Shown one piece after another: positions 1 through 12,400 of a stretch of DNA of 64,000 bases (position 1 is its first letter; each line of letters begins with the position of its first letter). The stretch is from Galaxea fascicularis (lineage: Eukaryota > Cnidaria > Anthozoa > Scleractinia > Euphylliidae). The position numbers and the translations under genes are program-made. Location of the stretch: positions 26,029,278 through 26,093,277 of the forward strand of contig OX419341.1 of assembly GCA_948470475.1 (NCBI GenBank). The letters are read 5' to 3'. The notes under the pieces were generated by a model. The model saw nothing but the letters and a program-made list of their open reading frames with translations, ran no database searches and was not told the origin of the DNA.

Positions 1-447
1 GAATTTGGTTTTATCAGCGGAGTTGACAATGTAAATTGGCCACCGTACAAAGATTTTGGTGATTCACACTGAAAACTGCATCATGGGTAACCAGATAAAT
101 ATGTCAGGAAACTATGAAAGTTGACAACATTGGCCTGAGATCACGTGGGCGGCTCTTCTTGGAAATAATTTACCAGTTAAGGTTCTCTTTGATACACTGT
201 CTGAATTAGAGAGAACGTAAAAGGAATACCCCAAACGATGAAATTTAAGCTTACAGCCACCTTCTACAACATGACAAACACGCGGTAATTAACGTTAGAT
301 CGCACTGTAGAAGCTTATTGCATGTAACAGTAAATTACTTAATAGCTCTCACAGAATTCCTCTATAGACTCAAACGCAAGAACCACAAACCATGGATTAC
401 AGTTGACCTGACAGTTACAAGAGTAAAATACGCATAACTAGCCTTAC

Positions 448-592
448 CGGCCGGTTTGAAACCTTGAATCGTAATTTTGCCGTCGATTTTGTACCGTTCA
501 GAGGACTCCTCCCCGTTGCTGCCACTTGTTCGACGAGTGTTTGGAAGAATAAGCAATACCAGATAAACCAATATACTATATAACTCCTTCAT
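448..592 (-). CDS. EMC7: ER membrane protein complex subunit 7, exon 1 (partial gene)
   Basis: EMC7 is a subunit of the ER membrane protein complex, which inserts tail-anchored and multipass proteins; its N-terminal part faces the ER lumen. The ATG at 592 opens with a hydrophobic signal peptide (KELYSILVYLVLLILP), then a Ser/Glu linker and the sequence RYKIDGKITIQGFKPA, which matches the start of the family's beta-sandwich domain. The exon ends at a GTAAGG donor (GT at 447-446) in phase 1, where the family continues with an Asp codon. I could not find exon 2 in bases 1-445, so the remaining exons lie beyond the left edge. The ATG is 204 bp from the oppositely oriented GLOD5 start, suggesting a shared promoter. 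The family assignment rests on this short exon only. Confidence 0.87.
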
Positions 593-796
593 CTTTTCTG
601 TTATGCGATGAAAGATGAAGAAATAGATTCAGAAAGGTAGACTACAAGTTGAAACAATTTTCATTTGTGTCCAGGACCCGCTCTGCATTCAAAATGGCGG
701 CATATTAGCTTCCAGTCTTCTGACCGGGATTGTGACCGCCTGGCATATTTTGGGCACGTACCGTGAAGTTGAGGTGGGGTGTGGAGGGAAAATCAA
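593..796. promoter_or_regulatory. Probable bidirectional promoter between EMC7 and GLOD5
   Basis: The two start codons are head-to-head with only 204 bp between them, so both 5' UTRs and the promoter must fit here or overlap the genes. The stretch includes an ATGGCGGC at about 693 that is followed by an early stop, so it is not used as a start in either model. No TATA box is obvious. Inference from gene arrangement. Confidence 0.5.
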
Positions 797-2697
797 ATGA
801 TTAGAGCATTTGGCTCGAGAAAGTGCCGTTCGGATTTTGGACAGTTGTTCCGTGTAGTCAGTGTCGTGGATAGGTTAAGCTGGCGTGCACTCAGTTCGGA
901 TTTCCCATTGGATGGAGGTGAGTTTGACAGACCTCTCAACCTCAAAGCACTGGAAACATGGGGATCGAAGTAAAAAAAACCTTGGAGATTTAAGTAAAAA
1001 CCTGGAGATTGATCGACTGGCGGATCGACGAAAACACTAAAACACGGTGCATGCAAATCAACAGAAAGAGTTTGTTTCCGGTATATGAATTAAGCTTACT
1101 TAAAATGCCTATAACCCCAAAATATTTTTTCCCTAAAATAAATCTTTTCATACGCATTGCGGCTCTTCTCCTTTTTTTAATAAATCCTGCCTTTTTATAT
1201 AGGCTCCAGAACTTACGAAAAACCAAGCATCGTTTGTTTCACTACCGAATTGGAAGGGGAGTGGGACTATTCCTGGTTTGACGTCACAATCTACAAAGAG
1301 TTTATGCGATGCAAATAAGTTCTGTCATGTCAAATCAGGAATAGACCCACGTCCCTTCTGACATGGTCGTGAAACAAAGTACACTCAGTTTTAAAGCCTA
1401 TAAAAAGTCAAGATTTGGTGAAAAAAGGAAAAAAAACACCACGATGCATTTCGAACAGGTGCAAAGATTCATTTTAGGGAAAAACATGGGGGTTATAGGC
1501 ACTTTAAAATATGATGCAGCCTCAGCAACAGGAGAATGAGCACCCCCAGCAACCCATTGTTTTAATGAAAACTGCTGGTCACAACATGGTTCTGATCATT
1601 GCCACTAAGATCTTCCATTTAGTCATGGCGCCAAAATGTAGACTGGTAATGATAGCCTTATTTGGCATATGTCTTCCAAATATGGTAATAGTTGTGTGTC
1701 TGGTAAGCCAGGTCAATCAAATTATACCTTAACAAACTTAGGACTGTCTACATTCTGTGCCCGAGCACTCCTCCAAATGTGAGTTCCCTCGACAGAGCTC
1801 TCAAGTTGATTTTGTTGCAAAAGAGTGAAATTTTTGACGGTGTAGCCATCTTTTGCAATACTGAAGATGTCACCTTTCTGGAGTGTCTGGTGCATTCTGG
1901 GATCATGCAACCCCAGAAAATTTTGAAAAATTGAAGTAGCCAAGATGTGTTTTCCTTTATTCTAAGTGGAAATGTGACCATCCAAAAGTAACTATTTTAG
2001 GTATTTATACTAACTTAAGCAGCAATTTTCTACCTTAACATGAACTGTTTACAATAGAAACCTTAAATGCATTAGAAATAATAGTTTGAGTGTGAGAGTG
2101 TAAGATTGTATTTGTTTGTATGAGTCTCATGGTTAATGCGTGAGACTTGAAAGCTCTGCCTCCACATGGTTAATCCGATTAAACATATTAACCTATAAAA
2201 CCACTGTGAGTTAATTTTTAGGTAATTTTACTCATCTCTTGTGGTATCCCCTTTTTAACTCTTTGGCAGGAAATATCTACAAATCTCATGAACTCACAGA
2301 AAAGTGCAAGAAATTCACCATTTCTCACATTGACCACTTAGTATTGACAGTTGAAAACATTGATGCCACTGTGAAATTTTACACTCAAGTGCTTGGCATG
2401 GACAAAGTTACATTTGGCCAGGGACGGACAGCCCTGGCATTTGGAAGTCAAAAATTTAATTTGCATGAAAAAGGAAAAGAATTTGAACCAAAAGCTGCAA
2501 ACCCAACACCAGGAGCTGTTGATATTTGCCTCATAACTGACACACCAATCCAAAGTGTCACAGGGTATTTGAAGTGTCTTGGCATCACAGTGGAAGAGGG
2601 ACCAGTGCAAAGAACCGGTGCTACAGGATCAATCACTTCTGTTTATTTTAGGGATCCCGACAATAATCTCATTGAAATATCCAAGTACAATAGTTAA
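797..2697 (+). CDS. GLOD5: Glyoxalase domain-containing protein 5
   Basis: This is a vicinal-oxygen-chelate (VOC) fold protein of the GLOD5 family; its substrate is not established. Exons: 797-917 and 2270-2697, 182 aa. Exon 1 ends GGAG|GTGAGT in phase 1 and exon 2 follows a pyrimidine-rich TTTGGCAG acceptor, restoring a Gly codon at residue 41. Exon 2 carries the family hallmarks: HIDHLVLTV, a FYTQVLGM helix, FGSQKFNLHEKGKEFEPKA, VDICLIT, and the C-terminal VYFRDPDNNLIEIS. The His of HIDH, the His of NLHE and the final Glu are the usual metal-ligand positions in VOC proteins. The first 40 residues are basic and hydroxylated with no acidic residue before position 19, which would suit a mitochondrial presequence (inference). 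ATG 797 is the first Met in this exon. An inverted-repeat element sits in the single intron. Confidence 0.93.
1100..1508. mobile_element. Foldback (MITE-like) element in the GLOD5 intron
   Basis: The left arm starting TTAAAATGCCTATAACCCC at 1100 is matched in reverse by GGGGTTATAGGCACTTTAA ending at about 1508. The pairing continues inward through a GTTTCACTACC/CGTGAAAC block and TATTCCTGGTTTGACG against TGTCAAATCAGGAATAG. The hinge is near 1300. It has no coding capacity. Arms are imperfect, so this is an aged copy. Confidence 0.75.
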
Positions 2698-3546
2698 TAA
2701 CCTGGAAAAATGATGCCACTGGGTTTAATCTTTAAATAATTAATTAACAGTAGTGGTACTTATTTGTAAAAGATATGATGTTTTGCCATGGGTTGTTCCT
2801 TTTGCTAACAACATTTCTCACTAAAGAAAGTACCAGAGAGTAGCAAAGTCTTTTTAAATTCCCAATATGACTAAAGCTATTAGCTCGCTGCTATTAAATA
2901 GTTGGTATTGAACAACTGTATTCCTAAATCCTGTTTAGACATTTTTCCACAAATATTTTATTTTTCGAACATCAGTTAAAATTATCAAATTTCCTGAAAA
3001 AAAAACACCTATATAGAATCTCCCTTGGCTATGAGATCAATCACTTTTATTTTGTCATTGTCATCCACCATAATTATTTAAGAAATAGAAAACATGTACC
3101 GTGTTTCTATCGAGTTATAGAAACACGACTGGAAGTTTGGGAGAACGAGAAATGCTGTGGGAACATGAGCCGCAGGTGAGTGTTTCCACAGCTTTTTCGA
3201 GTTCTCCCAAAATCCCACATTCATAATTATGGAAGTACTAGCGACAACATGCTGACTTGCAAACTGCCCCAGGCACAGATCCAGGATTTTTTAAGGGGGG
3301 GGTGGCTGATACAGTCGGCCACCAAACTATACTATATTTTTTGGGACCCATGCACGTATTTCCTTTTTTTCACGTATTAGATTTTTATGGTGGGCTTCTC
3401 CGAAGGGGGGTGGCTAGCCACCCAATCCACCCCTCCTGGATCTGTCCCTGGGCCCAGTTAAAAATCTACAAACAAAAGCCACAGAGTCTGATCTTCTAGC
3501 AGCATTGCGTGTGATCTAGTCATCTAGGTTGTTTCTCCTCGTTGCG
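2698..3546. other. Intergenic, repeat-containing
   Basis: This separates GLOD5 from the convergent end of SPATA18. The first part is AT-rich and presumably holds the GLOD5 3' UTR. A degenerate half-palindrome at about 3100-3215 carries GTGTTTCTA / TAGAAACAC and GGGAGAACGAGAAA / TTTCGAGTTCTCCC. The terminal-repeat element at 3270-3450 is listed separately. I see no gene here. Confidence 0.6.
3270..3450 (+). mobile_element. Short DNA element with CAGG...CCTG termini, copy 1
   Basis: It starts CAGGCACAGATCCAGG and ends CCTGGATCTGTCCCTG, which are inverted repeats of each other. Inside are GGTGGCTGATACAGTCGGCC and GGTGGGCTTCTCCGAAGGGG. The same element lies at 40637-40830 in the opposite orientation with over 150 bp of recognisable similarity. 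The CAGG ends and short length suit a non-autonomous hAT-like MITE, but I see no clean target-site duplication. Confidence 0.8.
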
Positions 3547-6500
3547 TTATGAAAAATAATTTGTTGTTCTGCCGCTCCAGGAAGATGAAAGTGAACCAAA
3601 GCCAAGGTCGTAACTTGAGGGATGGGAAAATGGTTCCACACTTCCTGGGCGTGGTGTACTTGTTGTAATCTGAAAATGAGGCAAAAAAGAAATAGGGGTG
3701 CGCACTTCCCAGATTATCAACTGAAACAACATGGACTTACAAAAAGAAAGAAACAAAGAGTAGAATTGCACATTGGAATTTTGGTCGTTAGGAGAAGCAA
3801 GCATTAGAAGAGTTGGAGAAGTGAAATTTATTCATTTATACTAGTTATAACAAAACAAACTTGAAAACCAATCAGACAAGCAGAAAAAAAGACGTGAACA
3901 CTGAGTGGTTTTATAGAGTAGAATAACTAATAAAAATCAGTTATTTCCTTAATACCTTTCTCGTTCTTGGTGAAGACAATCTCCTTGTGACCACCTCACC
4001 CTTGCAAATCACCTTTCCGTCGCTAACTAAAGCTGGCCATACAAAGTAATGAATGGTTGTTGCACTGAACTCTGAGTCAAACGTCCGTCTGTAGCGTGTT
4101 TCGTTAATGACGTCACCCTCAAGTGCTGCGGGGAGTCCTATAGGAGGATCGAGGGCTACCAGTGCCCAGGCTACCCGCAACACCTCACGTATAAAGGGCA
4201 CTATGATCTTCTCGTTGCAAGGAGTGTAAATTGAAGCTGTAGAGTTCTGATGCAAAGACTTCACTACATCCTAAAGATCATATAACAAATACTCCATTCA
4301 AACCACGAATGAAGGAAGTCGTCTTTGTTCTAATTTTTTTTAATTTTAAATAGTTTAAGCAGCCGTTGCTTTCCTCCAGTGAAGTGTGCTTAAAACACAG
4401 TACCGGTACGTACAAAAGATTCTTAAAAAAGGTATTAAGACCTAAAAGCATTCCTCACCGGAATTAAACTCTCAATGTCGTACAATTCTGTGTTCTTTTC
4501 CATGTAATTTTCCACCAATTCTTTGACTCTGCTTGACTCTTCCTCATTTCCCTGACAGTTTGTTTGTAGCGCCTGGTTCATCCGGGACCTCATTTTATAC
4601 TGCTCTAATTTGCTGACCGTGAAGCATTCCTGTTTGAAGACAAATTTTTGTCAACATTCAAAAAGTGAAAAGTAACTCTTTCTGTCACAAAGCTACCAAG
4701 TAATTGATGTAAATTCGCTATTCCTATTGTGTCCTTGAACGCTTCCAGGAATCCATTTTCTTTAATTTCCGCCCTACATTTTTCAAAAATTAGATGAGCA
4801 GAAAGATGTACGAGTAACTGGCAACAATTCCAGACTGAGGACTTTTAAAAGGATATATGTATCTGCAAGGACAACCCATCCGTCTGTTTTTGATCGGAAT
4901 GAGACTAATGGTGTTCATCGACCATCAGTGACTTCTGGTTTTTAAGATATACTCACCTTCAGGTAGCCACAGACCGCCGCTATTATCTTTGTTTTTTCAA
5001 TTTAATTTTTTTCATCCATGGTTTTTCCCACCATCGTTAAGATTTTGGTTCCATATGCGGAGCGCTTACAGCCAAGGGCAATACTGAATATCCTTTTTCT
5101 CCTGAAGTCTCCTCGCCCTCCACATTTCCCAGTTCTCACCTCGACAATTGAAAACACCAGTCTCTCCTTGGCAGACTTATCAGGTATTTCCTTCAAAGCG
5201 TTTGTAATTTGCACCCTGTCGTTCTTGTACAACTCTTTGAATCGCTCCACCAGCTTAGCTGAACGCAAATGTAATGGAATCACTCCGTCGGAAAACGGTT
5301 TGGTGACCACTGGTAGGCGGACTGGCTCGCTCTCCGCTACATTTTCCAAGATTTTCTTGTGCAGTCTGAAGATATGCAAACAAGTAAGTCCAAATATCTC
5401 GAAATACATACCTGACATGGTTTTCCAGTGGTAATCGTTCTTTAGGCACAAAATCCTGCCCGAGGCTGATTATTGGACCGTGGTACAGACAGTGGTTTTG
5501 AGAGCTAACTTTCAAAATCTTTACCCGATCGTAAGTACATTTCATTAGAGTAAGGCTTGGAAACACTTATTGGACCGCGGTAGTACGTCATCGATGCAAG
5601 ATCTTTAGAAAAAATCCATTAGTGACGCCGGAAAGAAGTCAGCACATCAGTCTTTGGTCGGCTGTGTAACTACAAAGCATAAGCAGACCTAATTCAGCCC
5701 CCTTTTTTTCTGGTGGATATAAACGGCAATACATTAAGGATAACTTAGTTACCTTCCATGTAAGTCGGAGTTTTCTCTCTTCAGGTCAAGAGTTTCTTTA
5801 GTAAGTTCTTTGATCTGACATTCTCTAGTTACCAGTTCGTTTTTTGCATGACTCAACCTTCAGGTCAAACGAAAAAATAGATAAGTGCTATCCTAGATCA
5901 TGTCTGTGAACCGTATCAGGTAAAATACTTTTACCACTCTATAAAAATAATATGCGAATTTTCCGCTAACATTTCGGTGAGCACTAGAAAGGGCCGCGTT
6001 TTCTCCTAGCTTTTGAACAGACCGGATGAGAAAAGTGAGAAACGCAAAAAAAGTAATTTTCTTAATCAAATGTAAGTGACAACGTACACGCGCACGGCAG
6101 CAAAATTGCTAGGCAACGTCCCATGACCTCAACAACCCAGCGTAAACCCTACTTAACATGATTATGTGTGCGACTTGCTCTAAGACCCTGTAAACCATTC
6201 TTTATACTAACTTTTTTTCTAATTCATCGACTTCTTGCCCACGTTGATTTTCCCTGGGCTGTCCACGTATTGCCCGGATTTCGTCTTCGGCATCTGCTAA
6301 TCTATTTGTATTAAAGAAAGACAGTGTTTACTCTTTTGTCGTGTATAATATTATAAGAGATAAAGTACTTCCTTTCACGTTTGTACTCGTAAGCGCTGTT
6401 TCCCGACGAGCAACATACTTTACATCTAAACAGGCCAAATTATTTCAGTTTATTACTTGCATTATGTTTAACGCCTTGACAACCAGGTTCCGGAAGTGCA

Positions 6501-7055
6501 CTTGTCTGTGGGATTTAAAATAATTAATGCTAACAGCGTAAGGCTAAGAGAATTCAACTACTCCGCTTTACAATGAGAACTAAAAAACATCTTTCCACAA
6601 GTCTTTGCGTAAACTACTCAATCACAAAGCAAGATATTGAGAAAGGTACTGACTTACTTTATTCTCAGCTCTGCCGTTTCTTCTTTAGCGGCGCTCAAAT
6701 CATCGTCCATTTTCTTCAGGATTAGCTCATATTTTCCAGTCACAGTTTCTATATCTTCTGTGTTGATTCTTGAAGTAAGAAACCCACCGCGAAGCCAAGG
6801 CAGAAGTCGTTTTTTCAAGGCTTTGTTTCCACCGTAAATTCCTCCTTCAGAACAACACAATTCTAAAAGGTGAAAAAGCTGCCCTTGTAGGTTAGCGTGT
6901 AACTCGATGAGTTCGCAACAAAACGCTGTGTTCTCCTCGCAGCTTTTGCGGTAGCTCGAGTCGAAAAAAGTTTTCAGTTGTTCATGTAAAGTTTTGAATT
7001 CCCCAGAGGCAACTAAGCGACTGAGAAGCCCTATAAAAGTCGTTGTGTTTGACAT
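3547..7055 (-). CDS. SPATA18: Mitochondria-eating protein (Mieap/SPATA18)
   Basis: In mammals this p53-induced protein acts at mitochondria in quality control. Seven exons (high to low): 7055-6658, 6301-6212, 5857-5753, 5365-5140, 4629-4459, 4270-3956, 3669-3547; 475 aa with every junction in phase. Exon 1 holds the N-terminal helical region ending in the family's RLLPWL motif. Exons 2-3 encode a coiled coil (EDEIRAIRGQPRENQRGQEV, then KELTKETLDLKRENSDL). Exons 5-6 form the C-terminal Mieap domain, with RVAWALVALDPP, RYRRTFDSEF, YFVWPAL and KGEVVTRR. The last 40 residues are a Ser/Gly/Thr-rich tail encoded by a separate exon. If the exon 6 donor (GTATTA at 3955-3950) is not used, translation adds four residues and stops at 3941. 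I chose ATG 7055 as the first Met in frame. Human SPATA18 is somewhat longer (about 538 aa). Confidence 0.9.
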
Positions 7056-7400
7056 GGCTGAAGTAGGTTGTCGCAACTGAAAATATAAATGTTGCAGTGT
7101 TAATGAAAGTGTACGTGTAAGCGATCATATCCAGAGATTTTGTTACAATGAATCACGCATTCTATCACAAAGTGACCACGAAAAAGCTGTTCGTGTCCAA
7201 GACTGAACGGAATGAAGCTGTCATGCTGTTTCCGAGTTCTTGACACATTCAGCGGACACAAAAACCCAACGTTAATTGTAGAGGTGTTCATAAACTTTCG
7301 CTTGTAAGATGCAATGACAGGTTTATAATTCAAAAGCATTGAATTCACTAGCTTTGCGAAATAATTAATTATTTAAAGAATAATTTGCACATGTAAAAGT
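7056..7400. other. SPATA18 upstream region
   Basis: AT-rich flank immediately upstream of the SPATA18 start, presumably containing its 5' UTR and promoter. A short open frame at 7100-7348 on the minus strand has no recognisable domain and no good splice context. Nothing else is visible. Confidence 0.4.
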
Positions 7401-7859
7401 CAGGGGCACCCAACGAGCATATTAAGAAAAAAACCTTTGAGGGTAAATTTCTTGGCTCCTTTAATGTTTAAAGACTGTGTAAAGAGTTGCTTTAATCAGC
7501 TCGAAAAATTTGATCTGTTCGGATTTCTTAGCTGAAACTTGAAGTGCCCGAAAATTTTAGGGAATGAAATCTTCATTTCAGAAATTGCTTGCTGAACGTT
7601 ACCTTCAAAGAACTTCTCTGCGAACTATTTGCTTACCCGAAAATGGTAGGCGACCTTTTTAAGAGCGAAAAATTGCAAAAATATCCCTTTCGAACTTTAA
7701 GGAACTATTTTCTCCTGGATTTCCCTGGTTGTGAATCTTTTAGGTGATGTTTTAAATAAGGGATCAGTAGCTTTTCGGCAATGCATTATCTGAAAGTCTT
7801 AGAACGAGTAGACTCTCCCGAACAGATATTTCATCGAAGTTTCTTGTTGGGTGCCCCTG
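7401..7859. mobile_element. MITE with CAGGGGCACCCAACGA termini and 6-bp target duplication
   Basis: The left end CAGGGGCACCCAACGAG is matched in reverse by CTTGTTGGGTGCCCCTG at the right end. AAAAGT flanks both ends directly (7395-7400 and 7860-7865), marking the exact insertion boundaries. The 459-bp interior is AT-rich and non-coding. The superfamily is uncertain. Confidence 0.88.
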
Positions 7860-7865
7860 AAAAGT

Positions 7866-8566
7866 GAATTCAGCCCTCAGATTAAAAAACAAGTGCCATC
7901 AATCTGTTCTGACTTGCACTGTAAATATGACGGTGAAGTTTGGTTGGTTTTCAAGAGTTAATGAGTTTAACCACCTGCTATTCGGCGCTAACACCGTTAT
8001 GCACATAAATTTCTGTATGAACAGATACAGGAATTTTTTTTTTCTTTCTTTCTTTTCTTCTTCTTTGTTTGCTGGTTGTTGTTGTTGGGTTGTTGCCCGC
8101 AGCTAATTAATGACTCCCACAGTGACTCTAGTCCGCACGCTTTCGACACGTGTTGCTGAAACAAATATAGAGTTTCTTGGTTTTCAATAAAGAGTATTGA
8201 CGAAATGTTTGATCTGCATGATGACGGAAGCATGGTGCACTACAAAGAAAACCCTGACGGCCGTAATTTCACCGAGGTCTACTTCCGAACCTCGGTAGGT
8301 TTTGTGTCAATGGCCTTCTCTCTCGTCAAAGTGTCGCCGCTGCGGTTGGGGAAAAATAATTTGACTGATCGTTTCAAAGTTACGTGTTTCGCATTAGATG
8401 CGATTCAAACCATTGATGCTCTCCTTTATTTCTAGATATCTGGGATGATGCCTGTGATGGTTTCTTTCAGCGTGTTTTGTTGTTGTTGTCTTTGTTTTGG
8501 AGAAAAAGAAGCATGGTGGGCGGAGAGGGAGAGGCCAGTTGCGAATAAAGTACCATCCCTCCTGTA
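7866..8566. other. Intergenic, no gene seen
   Basis: Between the 459-bp MITE and the 178-bp palindrome. It contains a poly-pyrimidine run at about 8036-8070. Short open frames on both strands lack domains and conserved splice sites. Confidence 0.4.
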
Positions 8567-8744
8567 AATAGGCCATTTCCGAGTTCATGTCTGCCTTCTC
8601 TCCAAAGCGAGTCTAAGTGCGAAGTTTTTGTGATGGTAATTAGTTCTACTTTACATATGAATGAAAACTAATTTTCATAACAAAAACTTCGCACTTAGAC
8701 TCGCTTTGAAGAGGAGGCAGACATGAACTCGGAAATGGCCTATT
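8567..8744. mobile_element. Near-perfect palindromic element, copy A
   Basis: 178 bp. Arms of about 75 bp run from AATAGGCCATTTCCGAGTTC inward to AACTTCGCACTTAG and pair almost completely with the right half. The exact centre is TTTACATATGAA (8650-8661). Ends TA|GGCCAT...ATGGCC|TA suit a TA target duplication. The right arm is slightly better preserved. It shares ends and centre with 21693-21848 but not the stem. Confidence 0.92.
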
Positions 8745-9409
8745 GTTAAGGCTTGGAGATTCGTCATGGGATTTTTTTGCGGGGGGGTTAATTTTCGGTC
8801 GAGGGTTTTTTGGGGGTTTTGATTTCTGCTCTCATTCGATCATCCCCCGTCACTTTAAATCTGGAAAAACTGGATAATGACAAGTCATCCAAATTACAGC
8901 GCGTCAGTTACAAACTAATCACTCTGTTTTGGCAAATGAGAAGCGCTTCTAGAACCAGGAAAACTGTGCAAATCCTGCAAGGGAGAACTCCCTTCGTTGT
9001 AGCGACAGTACTAATTTACACGATGCCAATCAAGCAAGGCAATAGAGAGGCGCAAAATATTGTATTAATTTATTACAAAAATGTATTGCACACATGCCTC
9101 AATCGACAACATACTATTTTATCGCAATGACATGCATTTGATCCGTTTCAATAAACCGTGATCCCTTAAAAAACGCGGTCCTCAAAATATTCCCAACGAA
9201 GTTTATCGTGTCTACTTCTTTGTCATATGCACTTGGTTAGATGGCGGGTCGATCTCTTCTTGTGTAAGACCTTCCACGCTGTGAGGTTCGTTTAGTAAAA
9301 CTCTGTCCTTAGCCCTGGATACGCTCCTTCACTGGAAACACCCATTGTCCAGTAATTATGTGGTCTGTACTTTGTACGAAGAATGTCGGTATTCTAGTAA
9401 GTTCACGAG
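8745..9409. other. Intergenic, includes AIFM1 3' flank
   Basis: A G/T-rich stretch occurs at 8775-8820. The rest probably contains the AIFM1 3' UTR. The only possible minus-strand poly(A) signal I noticed is TTTATT (AATAAA on the minus strand) near 9067. The plus-strand frame at 8810-9130 has no recognisable domain. Confidence 0.4.
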
Positions 9410-12400
9410 CTAGCTCTTGTGAATATCAAATAGTTTGGCGAGCTCATTTAGGTCTTCTTGGTCTTTTCCTTCTTTGATGATCTGATAAAAGAGAACCGTT
9501 GAATTTTCAGTATTACGCAGCTGAAGAAATCAACAATCAGAGATTTGAGAGTGGATATACACTACTTATTCACCGAGAGTGAGGTCATTACCGGGAAATC
9601 TCAGACTGAGGCCTTGGTGTATTGACCGCGGCGAGCGATAGCGAGGTCAATATCTGAGATTTCATTGTAACGACCGAACGGACGAGGTTAATAAACTATT
9701 TATTATATGGCTTTTTATGGAAATAAACCAAAAAAAGGAAAAAGAACTGTATTGTACCGGAAGTTGTATTTTGGTCTCTTCTTCCTCTTCAGGATAATAG
9801 AGTCATTTTCTGAATGTTCCTCGTCATTCATAATTTTGTTTCACTTCATAAAGTTTGTTTAACTTCAAGCAGCAATTACTGAGAGAAAAATTTCTGCCAC
9901 GAGTTTTGTTACTGTTCTCACGAGAATCGCATCCCGCCCGACTTGAATGCTCAGTTTTTAGAGCACAGCACCTGTACCGCACAGGTAATGGGTTAGAATC
10001 CCGTTTCTCTGATTCTGACATTTTCCCGAGTGTTGATCTATAGAGCCCGTTGCTACAGAACCAACTGACACGACCAAGATAGCACACCATTCAAATGATA
10101 ACCTCCACAAAACTTGCCTTTCTAGCGATTGGCATTCTGTTGAAGACGTTCCATAACAAGACTCCTACAACCCGCTTTCCTTTCATGTAAAACACGACTC
10201 CTTTGCCAAACTCTTCTGATGACTTGGCAGGAATTGAGACTGGCGGCTCGGTTGGAACTGGGGAAGACTCGACACCCTGGTTGAACAAAAAAAAAAAACA
10301 AACAATAAGCATGCTGGAGTGCTTATCGCCTGTAACTAAACTAACAAATAATTTTTCCAAGCATGTTTTATTGAGTTGAAATCATACTCAGAACAGGGGA
10401 AAACGGACAGAGAGAAAACGGAGATGCTGTCTTAAATGAACGCGATTTGCATCCTGCCTGAAATGGTCATATCTTTTGTTTCACGCAAAACCAGTAACAG
10501 AATTCCTCACCGACTATCATGTAATTTAGAAGTTAATTCGCTTTTTGTATTCACAAGAGTTTAAAGGTTTGAAAAGCTTGTGTTAACACCTTTCTATTTA
10601 AATCATAAATTAGAAAAAAGCTTTAAAATTCACCAGGCTCTGTTACAACTGGTAAAATCTCTTTGTTGCATTCATTACATTACAAAACAGCGAGAGAAAC
10701 AAAATTCTGACTCCCCAACAGGAATCAAACATAAGTGCTGAGCCCACAGAAGTCTCTTGTTGAGCCAGCCAGTTGGTACCGTAGTTGAATTTGTGATACA
10801 TTCTACACACCGCTAAGACCAGCAGTGTGAAGAGTGTCAAAAAAATGTACCACTGCCTTTTTTAAGTTGGATACCTTGCAAACTTTTCAATCGGTCAACG
10901 TTTTGCACTTGTGTTTGGTAAGATTTGTTTTTTACTGAGCTAGCATTTCGCTTTGGTCTCACCTCTCCTTCTGTTTCCGAGCGCAATCCTTCACCAGTGG
11001 CCTCCACCACTGCTTTGGGCGTGTCGGCCTTTGTGGCCTTGGCCCAGACTCCCACGGTTGGAAGCTTGGAGTCCACCAGCCCAATGGCCTCATAACCAAC
11101 TTCAGGTCCCAGGTCACTCCTGACAAGTATTAAAGAGAACAAATTACAAGCGCATTCACCAAGTTGGCAAGTAAACCTCACTGTGTACCTCCAAGAAGAA
11201 AATGTTTCGACCCCCATAAATGCCGTGCCAACACATATACAACCAGGGATCACACAAAAGACTGTCGCAGTTGTTGTCAATCGAACAGCAACGAAGTTCA
11301 GGCTTGTGTGGAATTCAAACCCATGGTTACTGCGATACCTCTGAGACACCTCTAAGACATGCGATTCTTGTGCATTCATATTCGTTTAAGAATGGAACAG
11401 CCTGATACCATCTGGCCATAGTGCCCTATTTCGCTACTGTTTGCCAAAGCACATTTCTATGTGTTTTAACTCGTTCTGTTGAGGGATAAACTGCATACGT
11501 CACTCAAAGCGTAGTGGGTAGGGGTTTGAGTTCAGGTCATGCTCTTTGTGTTGTTTTTATTTCAGACGTAAAAAATATTCAAGTCTTTGGGACTCATGGT
11601 GGATAAATCCATGAGATCCCTGCCTTCTGGAACTGCACATTCTACTAACCAAAACATGGACTGATGCCAGTATGGGCTCCTCCCTCCAGTCATGTTTTCT
11701 CCTGCTAATCTACCGCTGACCACGGCGTGATCGTGGTGTTCCACTCGGCGCCTTCCAAGATTTGGGTCGTAAAAACAAGCAGCGTCTCCAGCCTGGCGAC
11801 AAAGAAAACGATTCAGGTCAGTATGAAACTGTTATGCTTTTTGGTCTAACACAAGCCTTAGCTCAATGGTATCAAACACAGTTTTCCATTCACTTTTATT
11901 ACAAGTCGAAACTGGGAACAAAAGTAGAAATAGTAGATTCATAGAAAAAAGTATAACTTTGAATAGTTGAAAATATGATTCCTCAATTACGTTAATAAAC
12001 GTTTGAGTACCTAATTAAAGAGGGTTTTTATTTAGTATTGTTAGAATTCTTTGAGCAGTTCTCTTTCAATTGCAACTGAAAATAATACCTCTTACTAGCC
12101 GAGTTCGAGGCCCGTACTGTAAGTTACGGACTGAGTTTTTTCCCATTCGCTTATGGCCCAATCGCGAAGCGCGCGGGCCATAAATCAACGGGAAGAAAAC
12201 AAGGATCCGTAACTTACAGTATGGACCGAGAAAATGAGGTTAGTAAGGTATTTATCATATCTCTGAGGTTAATCTGGTGCGCGGGAAAGGACGTACAGAA
12301 CAATACAGCCTGCAAAATCGACCAATCATAGCGCGAGTACTGACTGAGGAATATAATAATGGCCATTAAAACGAAACTGACTATTATCTTTCTTACCACC

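Noticed and set aside
5018..5434. 138-codon plus-strand open frame
   Set aside because: It is antisense to SPATA18 exon 4 and shows no domain.
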